DNA of 21,698 nt from UBA1189 sp045660385. Lineage in GTDB: Bacteria; Bacteroidota; Bacteroidia; Bacteroidales; Bacteroidaceae. The notes beneath the pieces were generated by a model. It made no database searches and was not told the DNA's origin. It saw only the letters and a list, made by a program, of their open reading frames with translations. Of the stretch, positions 1-7,401 are shown one piece after another. The position numbers and the translations under genes are program-made. The number at the start of each line of letters is the position of its first letter. Position 1 is the stretch's first letter. Location: positions 1-21,698 of the forward strand of contig JAZRDT010000108.1 of assembly GCA_045660385.1 (NCBI GenBank). The letters run 5' to 3'.

Positions 1-63
1 AAAATGTTTTCAAAGAACTCTATTTCTTACAACCTCAAGGGGTGTCCCTCTCGATTGCGGATG
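1..63 (-). other. 5' leader of a leftward transcript leaving the window (possibly rRNA operon leader)
   Basis: This is the stretch downstream of the leftward promoter at 64-95. Read on the minus strand it contains GTTCTTTGAAAAC near the window edge. That resembles the boxA-like antitermination element (CTTTGAAA/CTTTAACA type) found in leaders of Bacteroidetes rRNA operons. No start codon followed by a convincing reading frame is seen before the edge. The rRNA reading is inference from motif resemblance; a protein gene with a long leader is the alternative. Confidence 0.35.
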
Positions 64-95
64 CAAAGGTAGATACTTTTCAATTACTGACCAAA
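64..95 (-). promoter_or_regulatory. Bacteroidetes-type promoter firing leftward
   Basis: On the minus strand, TTTG (95 to 92) is followed after exactly 20 bases by TACCTTTG (71 to 64). This is a full match to the Bacteroidetes -33/-7 consensus TTTG-N19~21-TAnnTTTG. The flank at 96-200 is very A/T-rich, as expected for a strong promoter. Its gene lies beyond position 1. Confidence 0.65.
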
Positions 96-319
96 TCTTA
101 TTACAACTTTTTTTCAAGATTTTTTGAAGAAAAATCGCAAACCACTGATTTGCAAGCACTATTCTTTTTAGGGAATTTTAAGATTTATGGCAAAATTGAT
201 AAATATATGTTGCAAAACATAAAAAAATGGGGATTTTTGAAGAATAAAGAAGACTTTGAATAAATCAAGAGGGAAGCAGAATTATCGGAGAGTCATCAAG
301 AAGGATGAGACTATACTAT
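96..319. other. A/T-rich intergenic stretch, no gene seen
   Basis: No supported gene lies here. An open frame at 42-263 on the plus strand has low-complexity composition, resembles no family I recognise, and overlaps the leftward promoter. The stretch separates that promoter from the terminator of the cysteine-rich lipoprotein gene. Confidence 0.5.
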
Positions 320-356
320 AAAAAAGAAGAGAGGCCAGCCAACCGTCCTCTCTTTT
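320..356 (-). terminator. Rho-independent terminator of the Cys-rich lipoprotein gene
   Basis: An inverted repeat pairs AAGAGAGG (327-334) with CCTCTCTT (347-354) around a 12-nt loop. On the minus strand it is followed by CTTTTTT. It lies 27 bases beyond the stop of the gene at 383-754. Confidence 0.75.
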
Positions 357-382
357 ATTCCTATATATTATATAGGTATGAA

Positions 383-754
383 TTACTGCTGATCGCAGGC
401 TTTGTCACATGTCTTTTCGCAAGCCTTCTCGCACTTTTTTTCGTTGTTACAAGATTCTTCACAAGCCTTATCCTTATCACAAGCAGCCTTGTCGCAAGAT
501 TTTTCGCAAGAGCCTTTATCACATGTTTGCTCGCACGAGCCCTTTTCACAAGCAACCTTTTCGCAGGCTTTCTCACAAGCTTCCTTGCATGAGTCGGGCA
601 TTTCGCAGGCTTTCTCACAAGTCTTCTTACACTCGTGCTTTTCTGCACACTCAGTGTTTGCCTTATCGCAAGTAGTTTCTTTTGCCTTGTTGTTGCAGCA
701 TGATGTAATAGTGAGAGCTACAACAGCCATCATTGTCAATAACACCTTTTTCAT
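383..754 (-). CDS. Cysteine-rich exported lipoprotein, function unknown
   Basis: The 123-residue product starts MKKVLLTMMAVVAL and has a lipobox TITS-C, so it should be lipidated on Cys19 and anchored in the envelope. It contains 22 cysteines. From Cys42 to Cys120 they recur every 4-6 residues, mostly every 4, in units such as CEKAC, CEKTC, CDKGSC and CDKAAC. The other residues are almost all Lys, Glu, Asp, Ala and Ser. I recognise no named domain. Regular i,i+4 Cys in a charged, probably helical chain would suit metal binding, thiol storage or a disulfide-rich surface protein, but none of these is shown. The DNA carries internal direct repeats (for example TTCGCAGGCTTTCTCACAAG at 560-579 and 602-621, 14 codons apart), so it probably grew by short duplications. 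The gene stands alone with its own promoter and terminator. Confidence 0.75.
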   Translation of the reverse strand: MKKVLLTMMAVVALTITSCCNNKAKETTCDKANTECAEKHECKKTCEKACEMPDSCKEACEKACEKVACEKGSCEQTCDKGSCEKSCDKAACDKDKACEESCNNEKKCEKACEKTCDKACDQQ

Positions 755-803
755 TTCGTTTCATTTTAAAGTTTAACATTGAGCCGCACATGAGCGACAG
801 ATG

Positions 804-811
804 CAAATGTA
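804..811 (-). promoter_or_regulatory. -7 promoter element of the Cys-rich lipoprotein gene
   Basis: TACATTTG (followed by C) on the minus strand matches TAnnTTTG and lies about 50 bases before the ATG at 754. No good TTTG is seen at the -33 spacing, so only the -7 part is supported. Confidence 0.45.
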
Positions 812-838
812 GCAACTTTTTTCATAGAAGATGGATGT

Positions 839-873
839 TTTGCCATATATTTTGGATTTTTTATGTAATTTTG
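839..873 (+). promoter_or_regulatory. Probable promoter of the GH106-type gene
   Basis: TAATTTTG at 866-873 matches TAnnTTTG, 28 bases before the ATG at 902. A TTTG lies upstream at 839-842, but its 23-base spacing is longer than usual, so the -33 assignment is weak. Confidence 0.45.
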
Positions 874-901
874 TATGCGACTATTCTAAAAATCTAATAA
901 T

Positions 902-3676
902 ATGACAAGGAAACATCTCACACAGCTACTATACGCTGCAGCGCTAACTATCGTCCCATTACATTCGCTTGCTCAAGAATGGCCAACCATTACCCCTACC
1001 GCGAAACCTGCCGCACGCTGGTGGTGGCTTGGAAGTGCAGTTGACGAGGCTAACCTAAGCTACAACATGGAGGAATATGCACGCGCCGGATTGGGCGAAC
1101 TAGAGATTACACCTATCTATGGAGTACAAGGGAACGAGGCCAACGAACGTTCGTTTCTCAGTCCCGAATGGATGGATGCACTTGAATACACACAAGCCAA
1201 GGGCGCCGAAGTCGGTATTTGTATTGACATGAGCACTGGTACGGGATGGCCCTTCGGAGGTCCCGATACCTCGTTGCAGGATGCTGCCACAAAGGCTATC
1301 TTCGAAGAATTTATTGTTACGGGAGGTAAAATAGTTGAACTGCCCATCACCTTGTCAAATAAGAAAGAGGTCGCAACATCAACACTCAACAAGGTAATGG
1401 CTTACCAAGGGAACAAACATGTGGATATTACAGAAAAATGCGATAAAAAGGGCGTTCTCCATTGGCAAGCTCCCGAAGGCGAGTGGGAAATAATCGCTCT
1501 CTTTGTCGGGAAAACACGCCAAATGGTAAAGCGCGCAGCTCCTGGCGGTGAGGGTTACGTAGTTGACCACCTTTCAAAAGAATCCATAAAGCGATATCTC
1601 GAACGTTTCGAAAAAGCGTTTGCCCAAAACGGTACACCGGCACCAAACAATTTTTTTAATGACTCGTATGAAGTGTACGGGGCCGACTGGACACCAGACT
1701 TCTTAGAGCAGTTTGCCCGCCTGCGCGGCTATAGGTTGGAGCATTATTTCCGCGAGTTTCTTGACCCATCACGTCCCGATATCACCTGTCGCATTGTTTC
1801 AGACTATCGCGAGACCGTATCAGACCTACTGCTCGAAAATTTCACTGTACAATGGACAGACTGGGCTCACAGCATGGGAAGCCTCACACGAAATCAGGCG
1901 CATGGATCACCCGCTAACCTCATTGACACCTATGCTGCAGTAGACATTCCTGAATGTGAAGGATTCGGACTTTCCGAATTCCGCATCAAAGGCCTTCGTC
2001 GCGACTCGCTCACCCGCAAAAACGACTCGGATCTTTCGATGCTTAAGTATGCATCATCAGCTGCTCACATCAGTGGCAAGCCTTTGGTTTCATCCGAGAC
2101 CTTCACATGGCTTACCGAGCATTATCGTACATCCCTATCACAATGTAAGCCCGACATGGACCTGATGTTCGTATCAGGAGTAAATCATATGTTCTTCCAT
2201 GGCACCCCCTATTCTCCGCGCGAAGCTGAGTGGCCTGGCTGGAACTTCTATGCATCAATCAACATGTCGCCAGTCAATAGCATATGGCGGGACGCTCCAG
2301 CCTTCTTTGACTACATCGCACGCTGCCAATCATTCCTACAGATGGGCAGTCCTGACAATGACTTCCTAGTATATCTTCCTATTTATGACCTTTGGAATGA
2401 ACAAGAGGGACGACTACTAACATTCGATATCCATAAAATGCATAGAGTGGCACCAGCCTTCATCGCCACAGTGAACGAGATTTGCAACAACGGATATGAT
2501 GTCGACTACATCTCTGACCGTTACATACGCACTACCCATTGCACAAACGGCCAACTGGTAACTTCAGGAGGAGCAAGCTACAAGGCAATCATCGTACCTG
2601 GCGTAAAACGAATGCCTGCTGACGTATTGATCCACTTAGAGAAATTAGCGCGACAAGGTGCCACCATCGTATTTATTGGAGGCATGCCTGAAGACGTCCC
2701 TGGATACGGCAATCTTAATGCACGAAGAACTGCATTCAATAATGCATTGAACCGATTGAACGCAACCGACAGGACAAGAAAAGGACGCATCATCCTCGGC
2801 GATGACTACCATGAAACATTAGCGCTCTGTGGCGTACAACCCGAAGAATTGAAGACCCAATATGGCCTGCAATTCATACGCCGCTGCAACGATAAGGGAC
2901 ACCACTATTTCATCAGTGCCCTACAACCCGAAGGAGTAGACAATTGGATCACTCTAAGTGTAGACGACGTAGACGCCATGATTTTCGACCCCATCAGCGG
3001 CAGGAAGGGACAAGCAGCCACACGACGCACCGATGACGGTTTACAAGTGTACGTACAACTACAATCGGGAGAAAGCCTCATCATACAAACATTCGCTACA
3101 CCCATAACAGCAGACAAATGGACATACCTGCAACCACAAACACTCGCACTTAGCCTCGACCATGGATGGATATTCGATTTCATCGAGGTTAATGGGGAAC
3201 GCACCGTCGGAAGTAAACGATATAACATTGACTCACCCTGTTCATGGACCACACTCGAGACTCCTCTTGCCACAACAATGATGGGAACAGGACGCTACAC
3301 TTTATCCTTTGAACTTCGAAACACTCCTTCCTCCGTGAGCCCTGACGAATGGATACTCGACCTCGGGGATGTACGCGAAAGTGCCCAAGTACGTATTAAT
3401 GGAGAGTCTGTAGGTACGGCATGGTGCGTTCCCTACAGACTCGCTGTGGGCAAATACATAAAGCAAGGCAATAACATCATCGAGATAGATGTAACAAACC
3501 TACCAGCCAACCGAATCGCCGAGTTAGACCGCCAACAAATCCCCTGGCGCCGATTTAAAGAAATCAATGTCGTTGACTTGAACTACAAAAAAACCGGCTA
3601 TGGCCATTGGGAACCATTACCTTCGGGTCTAAACGGACAAGTTAAATTGATTCCTATGACTCGAAAGGAGCTATAG
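902..3676 (+). CDS. Secreted GH106-type glycosidase (alpha-L-rhamnosidase family)
   Basis: The protein has 924 residues. A signal peptide of about 24 residues ends SLA, giving a mature N-terminus at Gln25. From about residue 35 the sequence has the hallmark ARWWWLGSAV, then a barrel strand AGLGELEITPIYGV, then GICIDMSTGTGWPFGG; this is the start of the Glyco_hydro_106 domain (PF17132). SSETFTW, with Glu399, is a conserved acidic site of the kind expected in the catalytic centre. The last 150 residues form a GH2-like beta-sandwich sugar-binding domain (DLGDVRESAQVRINGE, then a run ending WRRFKEINVVDLNYKKTGYG). Known members remove alpha-L-rhamnose from pectic rhamnogalacturonans or flavonoid glycosides; the substrate here is inferred only from family. 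No SusC/SusD pair is adjacent, so it is not part of an evident utilisation locus. No T9SS-type C-terminal signature is present. The periplasm or cell surface is the likely site. Confidence 0.85.
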   Translation: MTRKHLTQLLYAAALTIVPLHSLAQEWPTITPTAKPAARWWWLGSAVDEANLSYNMEEYARAGLGELEITPIYGVQGNEANERSFLSPEWMDALEYTQAKGAEVGICIDMSTGTGWPFGGPDTSLQDAATKAIFEEFIVTGGKIVELPITLSNKKEVATSTLNKVMAYQGNKHVDITEKCDKKGVLHWQAPEGEWEIIALFVGKTRQMVKRAAPGGEGYVVDHLSKESIKRYLERFEKAFAQNGTPAPNNFFNDSYEVYGADWTPDFLEQFARLRGYRLEHYFREFLDPSRPDITCRIVSDYRETVSDLLLENFTVQWTDWAHSMGSLTRNQAHGSPANLIDTYAAVDIPECEGFGLSEFRIKGLRRDSLTRKNDSDLSMLKYASSAAHISGKPLVSSETFTWLTEHYRTSLSQCKPDMDLMFVSGVNHMFFHGTPYSPREAEWPGWNFYASINMSPVNSIWRDAPAFFDYIARCQSFLQMGSPDNDFLVYLPIYDLWNEQEGRLLTFDIHKMHRVAPAFIATVNEICNNGYDVDYISDRYIRTTHCTNGQLVTSGGASYKAIIVPGVKRMPADVLIHLEKLARQGATIVFIGGMPEDVPGYGNLNARRTAFNNALNRLNATDRTRKGRIILGDDYHETLALCGVQPEELKTQYGLQFIRRCNDKGHHYFISALQPEGVDNWITLSVDDVDAMIFDPISGRKGQAATRRTDDGLQVYVQLQSGESLIIQTFATPITADKWTYLQPQTLALSLDHGWIFDFIEVNGERTVGSKRYNIDSPCSWTTLETPLATTMMGTGRYTLSFELRNTPSSVSPDEWILDLGDVRESAQVRINGESVGTAWCVPYRLAVGKYIKQGNNIIEIDVTNLPANRIAELDRQQIPWRRFKEINVVDLNYKKTGYGHWEPLPSGLNGQVKLIPMTRKEL

Positions 3677-3677
3677 T

Positions 3678-5963
3678 TTAGTTTGTAATCTTTACACCAA
3701 CAAACACAGTGCGAGGTTGTCCGGGACCATAGAAATAGCCTGAATCGCGCCATTCCCCACGATCAAGGTCGGGTTGAAAATGGTTCAACACATTTTGTAC
3801 GCCGGTATTGACCTGCAGCTTGATGTGGTCGTGCAACACAAAGGTATAGTTGAACTTCACGTTAAGGTCAAAGAAAGATGGAGTCGTTTCCATACGATCC
3901 TCTTCTATGTAGCCAGCATAGTGAGGCACAATCATCGAGCCGGTATAGGTTCCCGACAGTGAAAAATCAAAGTTTTTGACCGGCTCGGAAGTAAAGGTAA
4001 AGTATCCGTAGTAGTCGGGGGTGCGCATCATGCGAGTTGTAAACTGACCATCGGTCCACTCCTCAGCCTCGGTGTAGTGGCTACGTTGGGCGGTGAAGCC
4101 GAGGCTGAACACGGCCTCCTTGCCATGGGCGAGCTTGGCATCGAGATTGGCTCCATAAACACGGGCCCCACTACCATTTCGACGTTCTTTAATTGCATAT
4201 CCATTGGCATCGTGACCGACATCCTCAAGGATAAATACATTGTTCAATCCGGTGTAGAAACCTTCTACAAGTACGTTTGCCTGCCAGTGCCCCAAGGTTG
4301 TAGTATAATCGACCGAGCCGCTATAACTATTAGAACGTTCTTCACGCAAGCCATCGGCCAGTTTGATGAGAACGCCCTCACCACCCACAGCTGTCACGTG
4401 GAGATCTTCATCGTAAGCCTGCGGAGCGCGGAAACCAGTCGAATAAGTCAAACGAGCCTGAAAACTATCTTGGGGTTTATATAGTAGATTCACACGCGGA
4501 CTTAGGATTGGACGCTCAATTAGGTTGTGATTGTCGACACGTCCTCCTGCAAGCAAGGTAAAGTCGCGCAACTTCCATTCATTCTGGACAAAAGCACTAG
4601 CTATACGTACATCCTGCTGCATATCGCGCTGATAGCCCAACATGCGATCATGCAACGAATTACTCTGATATTCTATTCCACCCGTAAATACGGAAGGGGC
4701 AAAAAGAAAACGCTCGTAATTACCTACATACATAGCGCCTGCAACCCACGTAAGGTCCTCGGTTTTTCCATAAGCAGCTGTATCCCGCTGCGCACCATAG
4801 TAACTATCTCTATCCGTATGTTGCACCGACGTATAGGCAGATAGCTTATGCTTATACCCGTCCCAAAATTGATCATAACTAACACCACCACTATTGATGA
4901 TATGCTCTGTCTGCTCGGTGATATCGGTCTGGTGAGGCTGCAAGTCGAACTTATTGCCTCCACGACGCATTTCGTTGGTAGTATGGTATTCCACATTCAA
5001 GCGACTCCACTGTGAGGGACGATAGTAAGCGCGGAAACCAAAAGTATTCATGTTCAACTTTCCTAGTTCAGAAAATGCATCTCCATCATGGTCGTATGGA
5101 TTACGATTTCTATAGCTTTGATACATGGCAATACCATAGGTGTTATCCTTGGCAACGAGCGACACATTAGCACCCATATATTGTTCCCAGGACTTACCCC
5201 CGAGATTCGACAATGTACTATTCACTTGAAACGAGTTAGCAATGGGATCTTTGGTGATGATATTAATGGTACCACCTACGGCATTCGCACCAAAAAGTGC
5301 AGATCCACCCCCACGCACCACTTCAACACGGTCGATCATGTTAGTCGGAATCTGTTCCAAACCATATACGCCACCCAAAGCACTGATAATGGGGCGGGAG
5401 TTAATAAGTATCTGCGAATAGGGACCGTCAAGACCATTGATGCGCACTTGCGGGAAGCCGCAATTCTGACAATTATTCTCTACACGCAAGCCCGACTGAA
5501 AATTGAGCGACTTTGCTAGATCAGTGCTATTGACTGCCTCAAAGAGTTTGGGACTTAAAATATTAACAACTACAGGGGCCTCGCGACGGCTTACTTCTGT
5601 ACGACTAGCAGAAACGACTACTTCATCCACAACATAAGCCTCCTCCTCCAAGGGAAAGTGTACCACTACCATATATTCACTACCCACAGTGATTGTTTTC
5701 TCCATGGTCCTATAACCCACAGCCGAAACACGAAGCGTATATTCCCCCTCATTAAGATTTGTTAGTTTGAATTGACCTACCTCGTTAGATACAGCACCCT
5801 TATCGGTACCTACAATAAGAATTGTTGCAAATGGGATGTCCTCTTCAGAATCCTTCTCGATCACATGTCCCGAAATGGTATATCCCTCATGTACTGGCGT
5901 GTTGGCCAAAAGTGTAAGCATGCCCATCACGAGCATCAAACATACAAATAAAAATCTCTTCAT
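3678..5963 (-). CDS. TonB-dependent outer-membrane receptor with CarboxypepD_reg domain
   Basis: The protein has 761 residues. A signal peptide (about 1-20) is followed by a carboxypeptidase-regulatory-like beta domain (about 27-105: SGHVIEKDSEEDIPFATI... GYRT), a TonB-box-like DEVVVSASR (113-121), a plug domain (about 125-240) and a 22-strand barrel to the C-terminus. It resembles the siderophore/cobalamin/metal class of receptors rather than SusC, being shorter and lacking a SusD partner. The plug carries CQNC (Cys165, Cys168) just before the QVRINGLDG loop, a Cys pair seen in a Bacteroidetes subgroup of these receptors. A metal or metal-complex substrate is plausible, but I cannot name it. 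The end is YFYGPGQPRTVFVGVKITN. Its stop is one base from the stop of the convergent GH106-type gene, and a 16-bp palindrome sits at its promoter. Confidence 0.85.
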   Translation of the reverse strand: MKRFLFVCLMLVMGMLTLLANTPVHEGYTISGHVIEKDSEEDIPFATILIVGTDKGAVSNEVGQFKLTNLNEGEYTLRVSAVGYRTMEKTITVGSEYMVVVHFPLEEEAYVVDEVVVSASRTEVSRREAPVVVNILSPKLFEAVNSTDLAKSLNFQSGLRVENNCQNCGFPQVRINGLDGPYSQILINSRPIISALGGVYGLEQIPTNMIDRVEVVRGGGSALFGANAVGGTINIITKDPIANSFQVNSTLSNLGGKSWEQYMGANVSLVAKDNTYGIAMYQSYRNRNPYDHDGDAFSELGKLNMNTFGFRAYYRPSQWSRLNVEYHTTNEMRRGGNKFDLQPHQTDITEQTEHIINSGGVSYDQFWDGYKHKLSAYTSVQHTDRDSYYGAQRDTAAYGKTEDLTWVAGAMYVGNYERFLFAPSVFTGGIEYQSNSLHDRMLGYQRDMQQDVRIASAFVQNEWKLRDFTLLAGGRVDNHNLIERPILSPRVNLLYKPQDSFQARLTYSTGFRAPQAYDEDLHVTAVGGEGVLIKLADGLREERSNSYSGSVDYTTTLGHWQANVLVEGFYTGLNNVFILEDVGHDANGYAIKERRNGSGARVYGANLDAKLAHGKEAVFSLGFTAQRSHYTEAEEWTDGQFTTRMMRTPDYYGYFTFTSEPVKNFDFSLSGTYTGSMIVPHYAGYIEEDRMETTPSFFDLNVKFNYTFVLHDHIKLQVNTGVQNVLNHFQPDLDRGEWRDSGYFYGPGQPRTVFVGVKITN

Positions 5964-5999
5964 ACCTATTGTTTAGAATGTTTCCAAAAAAATCGAGTG

Positions 6000-6007
6000 C
6001 AAAGGTA
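6000..6007 (-). promoter_or_regulatory. -7 promoter element of the TonB receptor gene
   Basis: TACCTTTG (followed by C) on the minus strand matches TAnnTTTG and lies about 40 bases before the ATG at 5963. The position expected for -33 is T-rich (TTTT) instead of TTTG, and the palindrome at 6031-6046 overlaps or abuts it. Confidence 0.5.
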
Positions 6008-6030
6008 TGACGAAATACATAAATATAAAA

Positions 6031-6046
6031 TACCTAAAATTAGGTA
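6031..6046. promoter_or_regulatory. Perfect palindrome, candidate operator of the TonB receptor gene
   Basis: TACCTAA-AA-TTAGGTA is a perfect inverted repeat with 7-base arms. Its near edge is 23 bases upstream of the -7 box of the TonB receptor, which places it over the -33 region where a repressor would block RNA polymerase. The TTAGG half-site is shared with DtxR-family metal repressors, although those sites are usually arranged TTAGG...CCTAA, the opposite order. Confidence 0.5.
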
Positions 6047-6078
6047 AAAGTTGTAAGAAGACCCTTCGTGAGGATATA

Positions 6079-7221
6079 TCAGTACGCCCTATAATTGCTA
6101 TTGTCTATAGCCTTTACAGCCATACATTCCATCTCTATTAGCCATCCCGGACGACACACAGGAGCCAAGAGGAAAACTTTAGGAGTATGAGGGAAACGTT
6201 CTGCAAACATACGTTCAACCATAGCATAGTCTGCCATATCACGGAGATACACAATCATGTGACCTACATGTTCATAAGTACATTCAGCCTCTGCGAGAAG
6301 TGTCTCTACATTCTCCCACATACGCAACGTCTGCTTACAAACATCACCGGGATGCACAATCTCACCTCGATTATTAATACTTGCAGTACCTGAGATGAAA
6401 ACTTGGCGGCGATCGCCATAATCCACATAAGTTCCACGCTCGAAGCTAACGCCATATTCATAAGTAGGATTCAAATGAGTGGGAGCATATAGGTAATGTA
6501 TCTGCTCTGGCTGAACACCTTCAACGGCATATGCATCCATTTGCACAAGTACCTCATGATCTGCATGACGACCTGCAATACCTGTACTTGCGATAAAATG
6601 AGTCTTTTCAGTAAGCCCTTGTGTATGGAAAACCTCATTACGAGCCTTCACTACGCCCGCATAATTGACATCAACATTCTGCACGAAGAGCCAAGTGCGG
6701 ACACAATTATCAGCCAAGCGGCATCCCTGTTCAGAAAGACGCATGATATAATCATTGAATAGAAGACGCATCTGATACTCTGACTTACTGGCTTTATTAA
6801 AATTCGACGCAGTCCAAATATGACGATATCCTCCATGACTTACCTCATAATCCCCATAAGGGAGATTTCGGGTTTGCACACCACTCTGCAGATAAACCCA
6901 AAGCGCTATTTTTGTACCATCAAGAGGAGCCTGTTCCACAATAGATACAGCACAATCAGAATGTTCGATGAGCAACGCTTGCAAATGATTGGCTTGGTTA
7001 GCCGCATCGCTCAAGAAAAAACGCTTAAACACAGCAACAGTCCCAGGTAACGTCTTCAACACAAGCTGTTCATAGGCCGTAAACAAAGCATTTACCTGCT
7101 CCGCATAATTCAAGAGAGGATTGGCGATACGCAATATAGCATGGTATTCAGACACACCATTCTCTACCTCAAATCTAAATATATCTGTCGACGTCTGTGT
7201 TTGCATAGTTCCTATTATCAT
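6079..7221 (-). CDS. Two-domain Rid/YjgF-YER057c-UK114 family protein
   Basis: The protein has 380 residues and no signal peptide, so it is cytoplasmic. Residues from about 215 to 372 are clearly a YjgF/RidA-type domain: QVFISGTASINNRGEIVHPGD, a helix QTLRMWENVETLL, VYLRDMADYAMVERMF and the end CRPGWLIEMECMAV. Arg357 occupies the place of the RidA catalytic arginine that binds the carboxylate of 2-aminoacrylate or other imines. The N-terminal half (about 50-190, with ALWVYLQSG and RTWLFVQNVDVNY) looks like a second, more diverged copy of the fold. Chorismatases (FkbO/Hyg5 type) also have a YjgF-like fold with extra N-terminal sequence, so a chorismate-derived substrate is an alternative to imine hydrolysis. 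A second ATG (7206) preceded by AGGA could be the true start, giving 375 residues. The gene has its own promoter and stands 115 bases before the TonB receptor. Confidence 0.65.
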   Translation of the reverse strand: MIIGTMQTQTSTDIFRFEVENGVSEYHAILRIANPLLNYAEQVNALFTAYEQLVLKTLPGTVAVFKRFFLSDAANQANHLQALLIEHSDCAVSIVEQAPLDGTKIALWVYLQSGVQTRNLPYGDYEVSHGGYRHIWTASNFNKASKSEYQMRLLFNDYIMRLSEQGCRLADNCVRTWLFVQNVDVNYAGVVKARNEVFHTQGLTEKTHFIASTGIAGRHADHEVLVQMDAYAVEGVQPEQIHYLYAPTHLNPTYEYGVSFERGTYVDYGDRRQVFISGTASINNRGEIVHPGDVCKQTLRMWENVETLLAEAECTYEHVGHMIVYLRDMADYAMVERMFAERFPHTPKVFLLAPVCRPGWLIEMECMAVKAIDNSNYRAY

Positions 7222-7260
7222 ACGTTTATCTACGAAAAGTCATTCTTTTCTAAAACAATG

Positions 7261-7268
7261 CAAAGATA
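7261..7268 (-). promoter_or_regulatory. -7 promoter element of the Rid-family gene
   Basis: TATCTTTG (followed by C) on the minus strand matches TAnnTTTG, 39 bases before the ATG at 7221 and downstream of the terminator at 7322-7360. The Rid gene is therefore a separate transcription unit from the protease/GH31 operon. Confidence 0.5.
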
Positions 7269-7321
7269 GTAATAAACAAGCGAGAAATAGAGGTTTACTT
7301 CAATATTTTTCACCCAATCCT

Positions 7322-7360
7322 AAAAAATAGTCTGCGCAGCAGAAAAGCATGCGCAGACTA
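7322..7360 (-). terminator. Strong rho-independent terminator of the GH31-protease operon
   Basis: A perfect 11-bp inverted repeat, TAGTCTGCGCA (7328-7338) and TGCGCAGACTA (7350-7360), encloses an 11-nt loop. On the minus strand it is followed by six T. It lies about 40 bases beyond the stop of the protease gene. Confidence 0.9.
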
Positions 7361-7401
7361 CAGAATATAACAGAGGCAAAGGGCTGGATTGCCCCAAGAA
7401 A

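Noticed and set aside
42..263. 73-residue open frame on the plus strand
   Set aside because: It overlaps a strong leftward promoter, has no plausible promoter of its own, and shows A/T-rich low-complexity composition without family resemblance.
361..648. Open frame of 95 residues rich in Arg and Lys, opposite-frame to the Cys-rich lipoprotein
   Set aside because: It is a shifted-frame reading of the Cys/Lys/Glu codon repeats of the lipoprotein gene on the same strand. The lipoprotein frame has a proper signal peptide and lipobox, promoter and terminator.
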